Assembly: GCA_016717265.1 (NCBI GenBank) | Contig: JADKFX010000001.1 | Span: forward strand, 2,306,501 to 2,370,500 | Source: Saprospiraceae bacterium | GTDB lineage: Bacteria; Bacteroidota; Bacteroidia; Chitinophagales; Saprospiraceae | Direction of reading: 5' to 3' | Length of the DNA: 64,000 nucleotides | Shown here: positions 46,835 through 55,603 of the stretch, piece after piece | How the letters are laid out: each line of letters begins with the position of its first letter | Position numbering within the stretch: the first letter of the stretch is position 1 | The notes under the pieces: generated by a model | Databases searched by the model: none | What the model was told of the DNA's origin: nothing | What the model saw: only the letters and a program-made list of their open reading frames with translations | Position numbers and translations under genes: made by a program

Positions 46835-47806
46835 TCATTTTAAGAGTGATTTTAGGCGCTCAAAATCCTCCATTTTACCATAAGGATTCGCTGTAAAGTT
46901 TTTATCAGCCTCCTTTATAATATCCCTGAAAGTAACTCCAGAGGAAGTCTTGAAATTTGGGTCTGCTCCATGTTCTAATAGCACTACACATACCCCCCAA
47001 CGCTCCCTTTTGGCAGCATTGAAAAGTGGCGATACCGGACCCTCTTCATTATTCATTACTGCTGTTACATCCGTTTTTGCACCGAATTCCAACAATAGCT
47101 TCACCGTGGCCTCTGGTTCTTTATAAGCACCTAAAGCTTCAAATAGGATATGATTTTCGAATGAATGGTGTATATCGTTTGCTGATGCCCCTTTTTCTAA
47201 TAGCAGACGCAAAAGGGCAATTTTCCCACTTGAAGCTGCTGGAAAGTGTAGTTCGTAAGTCCGAACGCTATCCCATTTAGCTCCGGCATCGAACAAGAGT
47301 TGCAAGCACGCCAATTGTTTATCGGGTTTGTCGTTGCTATTGTCGGATTCTGAAATAGCAAATGCTAAAAATTCACCTTTTTTAACTTCGTCTGGGAATT
47401 TTTCCTGCATAGTGCGCCATTTCTCCAAATCCCCTTCCAGAAAAGTACGGGCTAATGCTTCGGTAGTTTTGTCTTCAAAAATGGGTTTTGCCGCTTCCAT
47501 TGCGTGCCGTTTGATTCGTTGGTAGTCGCGCCATCTGGGGGTTACCAATAAAACGAGTACAAATACAGTGAGTACAACCACTACAGCAAAAGCAGCATAT
47601 TTGCCATAGTGATTCGGTATTAAGTTGAGCACCAACAAAACTATCAGAGTAATAATAGCCAGTTGAAGAATACCTTTACCCATACCTTGTACTGCAGCGT
47701 CACCTCCTCCTTTATGGGAGAGTTCTTCTACAATGAGTAAAAAAGCTACAACCGCAATAACAGCAATCGCAATCCAGTTGAAAAGGGTAATGATTTTATA
47801 GAGCAT
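46835..47806 (-). CDS. Membrane protein with ankyrin repeats
   Basis: The 323-residue protein has three N-terminal membrane segments (about 5-27, 47-64 and 69-90). A charged linker follows, then four or more ankyrin-like repeats: LLFDAGAKWDSV, LLRLLLEKGASANDI, TVKLLLEFGAKTDV and VLLEHGADPNF. The repeats form a protein-binding surface, probably cytoplasmic. The partner is unknown. It is monocistronic. Confidence 0.85.
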   Translation of the reverse strand: MLYKIITLFNWIAIAVIAVVAFLLIVEELSHKGGGDAAVQGMGKGILQLAIITLIVLLVLNLIPNHYGKYAAFAVVVVLTVFVLVLLVTPRWRDYQRIKRHAMEAAKPIFEDKTTEALARTFLEGDLEKWRTMQEKFPDEVKKGEFLAFAISESDNSNDKPDKQLACLQLLFDAGAKWDSVRTYELHFPAASSGKIALLRLLLEKGASANDIHHSFENHILFEALGAYKEPEATVKLLLEFGAKTDVTAVMNNEEGPVSPLFNAAKRERWGVCVVLLEHGADPNFKTSSGVTFRDIIKEADKNFTANPYGKMEDFERLKSLLK

Positions 47807-48130
47807 GATTTTATAGAATTTGCTTATTTAGCAACAGTTATACTGAAAGTTAAATGGTTGAGTGCGATTTGTAAATGAAGGCTTTGCAGTTTTTCTTGTT
47901 TTACAACCACTTTGTGTTGATTATAAAAAATAAGTCCGCCAACTTGAACGGATCCAACTTTAACAAAGTTAAAGATTTTTTTTTATTCTCAATCACCTTT
48001 TTCAAAAAATTTACTATGCTGCTTAAGATCAATAATTACGATTTTTAATTCCCATTCAGGTCATCATAATTTAAAGATTTTGATGTTTTAAGAGAATCAG
48101 CTTTGTTGCAGGAATCCTAAGTTTTATTTG
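47807..48130. other. Intergenic region next to a transposase relic
   Basis: No intact gene. This lies downstream, in the sense of the transposase, of the decayed 48131-48380 fragment and may hold further eroded transposase sequence, but no motif can be read. Confidence 0.3.
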
Positions 48131-48380
48131 AAGCTCAATGGTTTTAAAACATTCGCTTTCTGGCCTGCGGCTACTTCCTAACGCATTTAGAAATCCGTAT
48201 AAATAAATATTTAGTAGCGTAGAGGATTCAAAACTTGGTCGTCCTTCTTATTTAAAGTCTTGGTTTCGAATCCAAGTTTTAATAAATCTAATTGTTTTAC
48301 AAATGCAACCCCGCCTGCAGTCGGGCAGGAATAAATCTAATTGGATTTTCTTGATCAATAGACTCTTCTAAAGAACTCAT
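48131..48380 (-). pseudogene. N-terminal relic of an IS1182-like transposase
   Basis: On the minus strand from ATG 48380 the frames give MSSLEESIDQENPIRFI, then AFVKQLDLLKLGFE, TLNKK and, after a shift, GRPSFESSTLLNIYLYGFLN and SSRRPESECFKTIEL. This is the order seen at the start of IS1182-type transposases (...ENPVR.ID.FV..LDL..LGF..., GRPSY....LLKLY.YGYLN..RSSR.LE.EC.RNIE). The rest, including the DDE core, is lost. A GC palindrome at 48314-48329 breaks the frame between ENPIRFI and AFV. Confidence 0.6.
48314..48329. repeat. CCTGC/GCAGG palindrome inside the transposase relic
   Basis: CCTGC (48314-48318) and GCAGG (48325-48329) pair around a 6-base loop. It is one of three copies of this core in the window, and it interrupts a reading frame that is otherwise colinear. 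Confidence 0.5.
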
Positions 48381-48576
48381 TTCAATTTTTAATCTTGGTA
48401 TACTTATTATAGGATTCAGAATATAAATAAATACAAATCATAATTTATTTTACAAAGAAATTTACAAATTATTTTTACTAAGTTTTTTCACATCCTGGTG
48501 GTTGTCGAACTTGAGTTCGGGCGGGTTTTTAGCACTCACTTTGATACGAAGAACCGCAACCAAATTTACGTACAAA

Positions 48577-48609
48577 GCGTCAAGCAAAGCACGAAACCCC
48601 GCTTGACGC
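48577..48609. repeat. Long perfect hairpin downstream of the SnoaL gene
   Basis: GCGTCAAGC (48577-48585) and GCTTGACGC (48601-48609) are a perfect 9-bp inverted repeat with a 15-base loop, 33 bases past the stop at 48643. There is no T tract, so it is not a standard terminator. Confidence 0.55.
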
Positions 48610-48642
48610 AAAACCGCTATTATAGGCTGCACGTCTCTTTGT

Positions 48643-49134
48643 TTATTTCATTTTGTTAAACATATATCGAGCAATTTTCCATTGTCCGTCCACTTTTTGA
48701 AGCACAAACAACTCACGGTTTTCTTCGGGAATGGTCTGCCCGTTTGAGTGAATTAGTGTTGTGCCTTTTGAAGTTGTCCTTGCAAATGCATAGTCGTCAT
48801 TAACAACAATGTCATCAATAAAAAACTCAATGTGCAATTGAATGGTTTTAAACACGAACTCGTAAGAACCTTTAATTTGTTCTTGTCCAATTGCAGAAGG
48901 TGCGTTTGAAGGCATAAATACACCATCTTGAGTATAAAGAGCTAATACTTTAGAAACATCGGAAGTATTCAAAGCATCACGATAAGAGAAAAGCATTTTC
49001 TCTATGGCTTGTTTTTCTGTTGTTGCGTTCATTTCTGTTTTATTTTGATTGTTTGTTGTTGATTTATTTTCTGTTTGGTTCTGACAACTTACCATTAACA
49101 AAAACAAAAAAGTAGGAATTAGGATTTTTTTCAT
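48643..49134 (-). CDS. SnoaL-like / DUF4440 lipoprotein
   Basis: The 163-residue protein has a lipobox at LMVSC (Cys17), a Thr/Asn-rich spacer, and an NTF2-fold SnoaL-like domain. Visible features are AIEKMLFSYRDALNTSDVSK, YTQDGVFMPSNAPSAIGQEQ and a closing LQKVDGQWKIARYMF. The fold can bind or isomerise small ligands. The leader places it in the envelope. It starts 4 bases after the stop of the NmrA gene, so the two are one operon. Confidence 0.85.
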   Translation of the reverse strand: MKKILIPTFLFLLMVSCQNQTENKSTTNNQNKTEMNATTEKQAIEKMLFSYRDALNTSDVSKVLALYTQDGVFMPSNAPSAIGQEQIKGSYEFVFKTIQLHIEFFIDDIVVNDDYAFARTTSKGTTLIHSNGQTIPEENRELFVLQKVDGQWKIARYMFNKMK

Positions 49135-49138
49135 TCTA

Positions 49139-50017
49139 TTAATTATTTTGATTTATCCATTCATTAAAAGATACGAATTTGTTGGTGGCAATATCTTTTG
49201 CCAATTCTATTTGTGTTTCGGGATTAGGTCCCATATAAGTATGTTTTTCAAAATACCCGAACATTTCGGCTAATTCTTTTGCTCCATCAAAAAACGTTGA
49301 AAACACTTCAGCGGGCACTTGCGTAAAGCTATATTCTTTACCATTGGCTTTATATACTTTAAGAATATCGTTAAAACTATTTAACTCTGTGGCTAATGCA
49401 AGGTAATTGCCATTTCCAGCTTTTTCCGGTTGTGAAAAAGCACCTGCAACTACCTTTCCCAAGTCATTTATATCCGCCATATGAATTACTTTTTTAGTAG
49501 GGTCAATTGGGAGTGTCCAACCAGTTGAGCCATCTTGTTTTGGCTGAGGACTGAGCATTCCAACAAAATTTTGATAATAAAATGGAGCTTGAACAAATGT
49601 TGAATACTTAAAACCAGCATTTTTTACCAAGTCATCTACTTTTGCTTTTCTTGTAAAGTGAGGAACTTCAAACGCTCCCTTGCTAATAATTTCTACATTT
49701 GGAAGTGTTGACCAAATAAAATGTACTATTCCCATTGCTTTTGCTGCTTCGATAGCATTTTTACCTTGAGCAATTTCGTCTGCACCTTCCCAAAAATTAG
49801 TTACTGCAAAAACTCCGTAAGCGTTGTTAAAAGCATCTTTTAATGATTGCAAATCGTTTAAATCACCTTTAACCACTTCGTTTGCATTTCCTGTGTACTT
49901 TTCTAGGTTGCGGGTTATTGCTCTCACATTATAAGTGCCTTGATTAACTAAAGCATTTACAACGCCATTACCTTGTGAACCGGAGGCTCCAATTACTACT
50001 ATTGTCTTTTTGTCCAT
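49139..50017 (-). CDS. NmrA-family NAD(P)-binding protein
   Basis: The 292-residue protein is an atypical short-chain reductase of the NmrA type. It has the Rossmann loop VIGASGSQGNGVVNAL at 7-22, NVRAITRN, VKGDLNDLQSLKDAF and ADINDLGKVVAGAF. Such proteins sense or use NAD(P)(H), and the active-site Tyr/Lys pair of true reductases is not clearly present. It heads a two-gene operon with the SnoaL lipoprotein and lies downstream of the Crp/Fnr regulator gene by 116 bases. Confidence 0.88.
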   Translation of the reverse strand: MDKKTIVVIGASGSQGNGVVNALVNQGTYNVRAITRNLEKYTGNANEVVKGDLNDLQSLKDAFNNAYGVFAVTNFWEGADEIAQGKNAIEAAKAMGIVHFIWSTLPNVEIISKGAFEVPHFTRKAKVDDLVKNAGFKYSTFVQAPFYYQNFVGMLSPQPKQDGSTGWTLPIDPTKKVIHMADINDLGKVVAGAFSQPEKAGNGNYLALATELNSFNDILKVYKANGKEYSFTQVPAEVFSTFFDGAKELAEMFGYFEKHTYMGPNPETQIELAKDIATNKFVSFNEWINQNN

Positions 50018-50133
50018 TTTTGATGTTTTTAAAAATTATTATTGTTTTAATTACAATGCAAAGATGAGACAAACTGAATTCTGTAGCCAATAAAAAAGTT
50101 TAAGAAATAATCTTAAACTATATTAAGGGTAAA

Positions 50134-50715
50134 TTACTTTTTAGAAATGTTATTGCGGATTTTACTCAAAAACTCAGGCGTAATACCTAAGTAAGAAGCG
50201 ATTTGGGTATTGGGTAGTCGGTTTGATAAATTCGGATATTGTTCCAAGTAAGTCTCGTAGCGTTCTTCTGCCGTAGAACTTATAGATTGCAAAACCCGAT
50301 TTTGCAACTCAATAAATTTATCTTCTATTATTACTCTAAAATTTCTGTCAAACTTGGGGTAATTTGTGTACAAATACCATAAATTGTCTTTTGAAATTTG
50401 TAGAATTATGGATGGTTCTATTGCCTCTATATAAAGTCGGCTTGGCTTTTCGTTATGAAAACTGCCAATGTCTGCAATCCAGTCGTTTTCTGATGCAAAT
50501 TGTATGTTGTTTTCTTTTCCGTTTTTGTCAACAGCATACATTTTAAAAAGCCCTGAAATAACAAAAGTGTAATATTTGCAAACATCATTTTCTTGAAGTA
50601 TGAATTGTCTCCGCTTGATGTTTTTCTCAATTACACGATTGCTCAATTCCTTCCTTTCCGTGTCGTCAAGAGGTAGATAATTGTCAAAATGTAATATGAG
50701 TCTGTTTATGTTCAT
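50134..50715 (-). CDS. Crp/Fnr-family transcriptional regulator
   Basis: The 193-residue protein starts at 50715 (MNINRLILHFDNYLPLDD). The longer in-frame start at 50790 adds 25 residues with no family match. A cyclic-nucleotide-binding-like beta-roll is seen (KRRQFILQENDVCKYYTFVISGLFKMY), then the dimer helix and an HTH ending YLGITPEFLSKIRNNI. Family members in this phylum often control nearby stress or redox genes. Here the NmrA-SnoaL operon is just downstream. The ligand is unknown. Confidence 0.9.
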   Translation of the reverse strand: MNINRLILHFDNYLPLDDTERKELSNRVIEKNIKRRQFILQENDVCKYYTFVISGLFKMYAVDKNGKENNIQFASENDWIADIGSFHNEKPSRLYIEAIEPSIILQISKDNLWYLYTNYPKFDRNFRVIIEDKFIELQNRVLQSISSTAEERYETYLEQYPNLSNRLPNTQIASYLGITPEFLSKIRNNISKK

Positions 50716-50934
50716 GGTGTCTTTTAGGGCTGCCGCTAAAGTATTTGAGATGGATGCAGGCAGAGCACTTTCGATGGCTGCCAAAATCAAAAACAGGAAG
50801 TCAAAAATACGACATTTTCTTTAATGAAAAATGGTTTACGCTGCTTACATTCATCTCCTGTGTGCGTTTTGAATGGCAAATAAACTGTTTAGCAGAAAAC
50901 AGAATAAATCCAGAGATTGAAAAGCTCTTATACG

Positions 50935-51435
50935 CCGAGTAACGACAGGACGTGTCAGCAAACTGTAAGGTGGTATAAAAAGAATCAAGCGCTGATGCCC
51001 GCCTGACCGGACAGGCAGATAAACAGAACTGCAAAGATTGGTACCGACGATTCGTGAACGTAGTGAAGTTTCTGAAAGAAACCAAAAACATATTCATGTC
51101 TTTGACGAAGTGAAGAGCGAAGCGGTTGTATATGAGGCTCAATTCAATGGGTAATGTAACGCATCATGCAAACGACCCATGAAATTTTGAGATGAGTAGA
51201 TAAAGCGGGAATTGATCGAAAGATATTTGCCTTACCGAAATGAAAGAACGAATCGAAGGAACCGGAAGGGGAGGGTAGAAGAAGGGGAGGATAGGCAATT
51301 ACACAAAGTCCTATTCTTAAAACTACCAGCACAATCCAGCGCTTAAAACAACGAGGTTACATTTTATTATCAGATCAATAGCAGATGATCAATCTATGAC
51401 TTTGCGAACCGCCGTATTCGCGACCCAAACGGGAG
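50935..51435 (+). mobile_element. Probable remnant of an ORF-less group II intron
   Basis: This region has a different composition from its surroundings and no reading frame with coding sense. It ends with GAACCGCCGTATTCG at about 51406-51420 and CGACCC. As I recall, this is the 5' strand and loop of domain V in a Bacteroidota group II intron class. The 3' strand of domain V is missing, and the sequence changes abruptly. The upstream part (ACGACAGGACGTGTCAGCAA, GAATCAAGCGCTGATG, GATTCGTGAACG) reads like the structured domain I. No reverse transcriptase frame is present. If right, it is dead. Confidence 0.45.
51001..51016. repeat. GCCTG/CAGGC palindrome inside the intron-like remnant
   Basis: GCCTG (51001-51005) pairs with CAGGC (51012-51016) around ACCGGA. 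It shares the CCTG/CAGG core with copies at 48314 and 55710. Confidence 0.4.
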
Positions 51436-51569
51436 TCTATCCCGGAATGCGGGAATGGAGTGAGGGCGCAACCTGTTAACGTGATCTGGCAGGACCGTCC
51501 ACTCAATTTGCGGTTCGTTGTTTATTTTCATTACTTGTTGATGTCATATGCTTGCTCAATCGTTGTCAG

Positions 51570-51995
51570 TTACATCGTATGTTTAACGCCGTCTAGAATT
51601 GCCGCTTCAAGCGTGTCAATACTTATGTCCTTCAGCGTTTTGAACTTAATGCAATAGCCCGTTACACTTGCCTTGCCTATTTTTTCACCGTAGGTTTCGG
51701 GCAAATACTTTTTGTCTTCAATGCCCATTATATAAACTGAAATTCCTGTCGTGTTTGCACTGATACCAATTTGATAAAACTCCTTAGTTTTTCCGTCAGC
51801 ATATTTTATGGTTTGAATTCCATATCCTATATTAGGATTGGAAACAATTTTTCCTTTATCGTCTTTGCCGTCTAAGAACCATAATTTACAGTTTGGTAAT
51901 GCTTGAAGTATGCGTTTATGCAACGCTTCAATATCAGCCCGTTTTGGTTCAGCTTGGCCGTCAATATACTTTTTGATTTGTTCTTGAATGTTCAT
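51570..51995 (-). CDS. DUF1801 family protein
   Basis: The 141-residue protein carries the DUF1801 pattern: QIKKYIDGQAEPKRADIEAL, a Trp-Phe loop (KLWFLDGKD), YGIQTIKYADGKT, FYQIGISANTTGISVYIMG, and GKASVTGYCIKFKTLKDI near the end. The family resembles YdhG-like small-ligand proteins with no proven function. Its start lies 3 bases after the stop of the DHFR-like gene, so the two form an operon. Confidence 0.88.
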   Translation of the reverse strand: MNIQEQIKKYIDGQAEPKRADIEALHKRILQALPNCKLWFLDGKDDKGKIVSNPNIGYGIQTIKYADGKTKEFYQIGISANTTGISVYIMGIEDKKYLPETYGEKIGKASVTGYCIKFKTLKDISIDTLEAAILDGVKHTM

Positions 51996-51998
51996 TTA

Positions 51999-52571
51999 TT
52001 ATCTATCTACGGTGTAATTCAGTTCCGTTACCCCGCAAGTAAATTGTCGAGTCATAGGCAAAAGTTTAAGTTTTATTTTGTCTTTTATGTCTACAAACAA
52101 TGGAATGCCTTGTCCTAGAATAATTGGATTAATAAATAGCCAGTAGCCATCAATTAAGTTTTGTTGAATTAGTGAATGTGTTGCTGTCGGACTTCCAAAA
52201 AGCAAGATGTCTTCACCCGCCTGTTGCTTTATTTCATTTATTCTGTCTGCAAGGTTGTCGTTAATAATTGTTGTGTTAGTCAAACCCGTTTCTTTCATTG
52301 TTTTTGATAAAACAACTTTTCGAACATTTTTATACCATTTTGAATGTTCAATGTCGTGCTTGGTCGCTGCCGGCTTGTCTGCTGCGGTAGGCCAATAACT
52401 TTCCATCAATTGATAAGTCACTCGTCCATATAATGAAGTGTCGCTTTTGCTTATCCGCTTACCTACATAGTCAAAAATTTCTTGGTCAGCTTTAATCCAG
52501 CTCATTTCTCCGTTTGGTCCTGCTACAAAGCCGTCAAGCGATATGTGCATAAATGAAATTACTTTTCTCAA
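51999..52571 (-). CDS. Dihydrofolate-reductase-like (RibD C-terminal) protein
   Basis: The 190-residue protein has the RibD C-terminal/DHFR-like fold: MHISLDGFVAGPNGEMSW at the start, a YGRVTYQLMESYWP helix, RKVVLSKTM, ILLFGSPTATHSLI, and a final NPIILGQGIPLFVDI. Members bind NADPH, but most do not reduce folate, and their substrates are not known. It is the first gene of a pair with DUF1801, separated by 3 bases. Confidence 0.9.
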   Translation of the reverse strand: MRKVISFMHISLDGFVAGPNGEMSWIKADQEIFDYVGKRISKSDTSLYGRVTYQLMESYWPTAADKPAATKHDIEHSKWYKNVRKVVLSKTMKETGLTNTTIINDNLADRINEIKQQAGEDILLFGSPTATHSLIQQNLIDGYWLFINPIILGQGIPLFVDIKDKIKLKLLPMTRQFTCGVTELNYTVDR

Positions 52572-52733
52572 TGTCTTTTAGATTTTTGTTGTTTTGAATT
52601 GTTTGTCTGTTTTGTTTTTTGTCTATTGGTTAATGGTTGCACTGTTTATTAGAAGTTCAATTGCTCAATTAACCACTTCAGCCCTGCTTTTACCAAGCCA
52701 ATATTAGCAAAGCCTTAGATTCATTTATGTATT

Positions 52734-53549
52734 TTATTTTGACTTTTTTTCGATTTCTATATATATAATTTTGTATTCGTCTCCTTTCAATTTGTTTCCC
52801 ATCAAATAATATACATCACTGATGTATTTGTAAAATTTTACTAAATCCTTATGTCCTTCTCTACGTTGAATAATTTTATTTTTCAATGCGCTCTCAAAAT
52901 AAACCAATGAAGTACTATAATCTGTTTTCTCCCGGTAAGTATTTCCCAGACCCACATAAGATTCAATAATTTCTGCACTTGTTAACCCAAAAATTTTTTC
53001 TCTGATTTTCATTGCTTTTAAATGAGCTTCAATTGATTTATCAAACTCCTTTTTGTTGCGGTGAACATTTCCTATGTTTCCATAACTTGTTGCAACTTCG
53101 GCATCGTTTGCTCCTAGTTTCAACAATCGAATGGCAAGGGCTTTGTAATGGCAAATTAAAGATAGGTCGTAATTTTCTTCTGCGTTATAAATTACACCTA
53201 AACTAATGTAAGTCATTGCAATTACCAGATTGTTTGTATCAAGTGAAGAAAGTCCCGTTGATAAACCCTTCTCTAAATAAGTCTTCGCTTGTTCATATTT
53301 GTCCTGTCTTGTAAGAATAATTCCTATTTGATTATATGCGCTTATAAATTTTTCAATGTTCCCAAGTGCTTGAAATTCGACAGATGCTTTTTCATAATAA
53401 ATAATTGCACTATCTGGTTTAGAGTTTTTCTTAAAATCGTCTGCTATTCGAATGTAATCGTCAGCAATTGGATTATTTTGTCCATTCACAATGTAGATAG
53501 AAATCAACAAAAATAGAGCATGAGCAATAATGTTTTTTGTTGTTATCAT
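52734..53549 (-). CDS. Secreted TPR-repeat protein
   Basis: The 271-residue protein has a signal peptide (to about VNGQ) and about six tetratricopeptide repeats of the TPR_12 kind: AYNQIGIILTRQDKYEQAKTYLEK, AMTYISLGVIYNAEENYDLS, SYGNIGNVHRNKKEFDKS and SYVGLGNTYREKTDYSTS. It looks like the sensor part of a Bacteroidota TPR-kinase without the kinase, and would bind a partner in the periplasm. No partner gene is next to it. Confidence 0.85.
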   Translation of the reverse strand: MITTKNIIAHALFLLISIYIVNGQNNPIADDYIRIADDFKKNSKPDSAIIYYEKASVEFQALGNIEKFISAYNQIGIILTRQDKYEQAKTYLEKGLSTGLSSLDTNNLVIAMTYISLGVIYNAEENYDLSLICHYKALAIRLLKLGANDAEVATSYGNIGNVHRNKKEFDKSIEAHLKAMKIREKIFGLTSAEIIESYVGLGNTYREKTDYSTSLVYFESALKNKIIQRREGHKDLVKFYKYISDVYYLMGNKLKGDEYKIIYIEIEKKSK

Positions 53550-53617
53550 AATTTTGGAAATTTTATTGTAATTATTTATGACTGTCTATTATTGTTATAA
53601 ATTGTTTCATATTACTT

Positions 53618-53797
53618 TTATAGTCCTGCTTTTTTCAAAATACTAGTTTCTGTATCCTTTGGCAAATCTTTTGATCCATGAAATAGAATTAAAATGAATC
53701 CAGATATAGTTTCATGTTTGTATATTTTATGACTACCAGTTTGTCTAACAAAATACCAACCCTTCGTTCCAGTAAACTTTTCAAGTTCTAGGACCTT
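53618..53797 (-). pseudogene. HicA-like toxin remnant
   Basis: The minus-strand frame ending TAA at 53620-53618 reads KVLELEKFTGTKGWYFVRQ, then GSHKIYKHETISGFILILFH, GSKDLPKDTETSILKKAGL. This is the HicA dsRNA-binding-like fold with the catalytic His in TGSH and the conserved HG..D......SILKQAGL end. The frame stays open to 53821 but has no ATG, GTG or TTG start. The usual first residues would need a frameshift near 53805. No HicB antitoxin is seen on either side. Confidence 0.6.
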
Positions 53798-53907
53798 CCC
53801 AATACTAACGTAGCATAATAGCTAATATTTTAGAACGTGACAATCGATTTTTATGATTTCAAACATTTTCATAGAACAACGGAGTAACAGGACAAAGTGC
53901 CTTTTGC

Positions 53908-54477
53908 CTATTTAGAATTCTTCATTACGCCCAATCCGAGTTTCCCATATATAATTAGCATGATTAAATCTCCAGCAATATTGGCGGATGGCCCCACGAT
54001 AATTCTACCAATCGGAAATAAAATAATGCCGATGATTAAGATAGCCATTGTAACCATACTAATAGTCTTAGCCTTGAATAAGGCTATACTTAATATAATT
54101 AAGCCAATCGGAAATGTCAATCCTATTTGCCGGCTTGTACTAAAAACGATGGGATGATGTACGGTCCTGTCAATTTCTGCACTTAATCCAACTTCATTCA
54201 TAGCCCAGGCTACTCTTTCCAGACCCATAATTGTTTCCCCTACAAGGACTCCAAATGATGCAATAAGGGTCCCAATCAGTGCTAGTTTCGTAGCGTTCGA
54301 TAAGTGATGTACTCCATGAATTAAGCCCAGGAAGGCATAAAATGAAAGAAATAGTAGTATGCTGGTGAACCAAAAATTTTTAGGATATTTAAAAAGCAAG
54401 GAGTTCGTATCAGCCAGGAGCATTAATAAAGGTGCTCCAATCATGGCAGCGCCTATCAATTTATTAATTTTATTCAT
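53908..54477 (-). CDS. Integral membrane protein, unknown function
   Basis: The 189-residue protein (start MNKINKLIGAAMIGAPLLM at 54477) has about six hydrophobic segments, a YAFLGLIHGVHHLS segment between helices 2 and 3, and conserved-looking ETIMGLERVAWAM and DRTVHHP segments. I do not recognise a family. The in-frame ATG at 54501 adds a Lys-rich stretch before the first helix and is possible. Confidence 0.6.
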   Translation of the reverse strand: MNKINKLIGAAMIGAPLLMLLADTNSLLFKYPKNFWFTSILLFLSFYAFLGLIHGVHHLSNATKLALIGTLIASFGVLVGETIMGLERVAWAMNEVGLSAEIDRTVHHPIVFSTSRQIGLTFPIGLIILSIALFKAKTISMVTMAILIIGIILFPIGRIIVGPSANIAGDLIMLIIYGKLGLGVMKNSK

Positions 54478-54501
54478 GATTAATTTTTTTTTAGTTGTCA
54501 C

Positions 54502-54882
54502 GAACGGACTCAGCTTGGAGCCGTGGCAGAATCAAAAATAGTGAATAAGTTTAATTTTATCATCATGTTTAGGAATCAGCTCTAAAAGTGTTGGAATAAA
54601 CCAAAATCTAACACTGCAAAACGCCATGGTTCTAAGCTATTGTTGTCGCTCTGTAGCTAACCACTATAAGTGAAAGCAAAAATTGCAAGATTAGAAAAAA
54701 TGCAATATTGACTAGTGAGCAATACTTAAATAATTTTTTTTTAATAGGCGATCATGCCAGTGTGTGAAAATACCAACTTATATTTATAAATCCAAAAAGC
54801 ACTTCGTATAAGTTCATGTAAGGCATTTTAGCAGTTATAACACAGCCGCCATGTTGCCAACGTGTTGTGCGCTGGCTTTTTG
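54502..54882. other. Intergenic region with imperfect hairpin near 54816-54868
   Basis: No gene. The segment AACACAGCCGCC...GCCAACGTGTTGTGCGCTGGC at about 54839-54874 forms imperfect inverted repeats. Similar GC-rich elements sit between single accessory genes nearby. Confidence 0.35.
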
Positions 54883-55560
54883 TTATTTCTGTAACAGCAA
54901 ATTTTTTAAATTAATCTTTCCGCAATGAATTTCTTTATCGTTAATTCTATAAAAAAGATTTTGCTCTTTTAAGTTAAGTCCCGTTCGCAATGTACCATCT
55001 ACTCCTAGATTAAAAAGAGTTACGACATAAAAATTACTTGATTTATTTGGGTTAATAGTTCTTTTCAACGAAGACGATTTGTGAATACCATTATCTAAAA
55101 AAAATTCTAAATCTGTCAGGCCATAATTAAATAATGGTTCTTTATCAAGTGTCATTGTGTCGGTAGGAAGCAATATTCTAAAGTATCTTCCAGGTGAAGA
55201 CGGAAGCTCATATGAATCTTTAGGAAAATTAATCGTAAATTCAAAAGGATTTACTGTTTCATTAATTATTCGAGTCCAAAATATAGCATAAACATATTCC
55301 TTACCATTAGGGTCAGTGTATTTTAATCCACCTCTTGGTAAGCTATTTTGTATTATTAGATTCATGCCGATAGAATCAGTATACTCATATTTAGTGTCAA
55401 TATATTTTTCATTATAATTAGCCAATGATTTTTGACTTTGGATATTTTCTGTCGAATTCAAAGTTCCTGTATTAACGGTATCTGATGTTGATTTACTGCT
55501 TTGCCCACAGGAAAAAAATCCTGTTGTCGCCATAGCCAATATTATTATACTTTTTTTCAT
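54883..55560 (-). CDS. Lipoprotein, unknown function
   Basis: The 225-residue product from ATG 55560 (MKKSIIILAMATTGFFSC) has a lipobox at GFFSC (Cys18), a Ser/Thr-rich spacer and a compact beta-rich domain. That domain has EYTDSIGMNLIIQNSLPRGG, FWTRIINETVNPFEFTINFP and DLEFFLDNGI. No family is recognised. An in-frame ATG upstream would bury the leader. A perfect 10-bp inverted repeat lies within 45-80 bases upstream. Confidence 0.6.
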   Translation of the reverse strand: MKKSIIILAMATTGFFSCGQSSKSTSDTVNTGTLNSTENIQSQKSLANYNEKYIDTKYEYTDSIGMNLIIQNSLPRGGLKYTDPNGKEYVYAIFWTRIINETVNPFEFTINFPKDSYELPSSPGRYFRILLPTDTMTLDKEPLFNYGLTDLEFFLDNGIHKSSSLKRTINPNKSSNFYVVTLFNLGVDGTLRTGLNLKEQNLFYRINDKEIHCGKINLKNLLLQK

Positions 55561-55603
55561 TTTTTTAAAGTTTGCGCATACATCGTGGCTATACAATATG
55601 TCA

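Noticed and set aside
48265..48285. tRNA-like T-arm sequence GGTTTCGAATCCAAG
   Set aside because: No acceptor, D or anticodon arms surround it. It lies in the transposase relic.
48281..48343. 14-base direct repeat AATAAATCTAATTG (48281-48294 and 48330-48343) around the palindrome in the transposase relic
   Set aside because: Tempting as a target-site duplication. Both copies encode expected transposase residues in different frames and the spacing fits the intact protein, so chance coding similarity is simpler.
50801..51332. Two minus-strand ORFs of 113 and 62 codons
   Set aside because: They lie in the non-coding intron-like remnant, have no protein-like pattern, and start in unrelated sequence.
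54839..54874. attC-like integron site
   Set aside because: The inverted repeats are there, but the GTTRRRY/RYYYAAC core ends are not, and no integrase is in the window.
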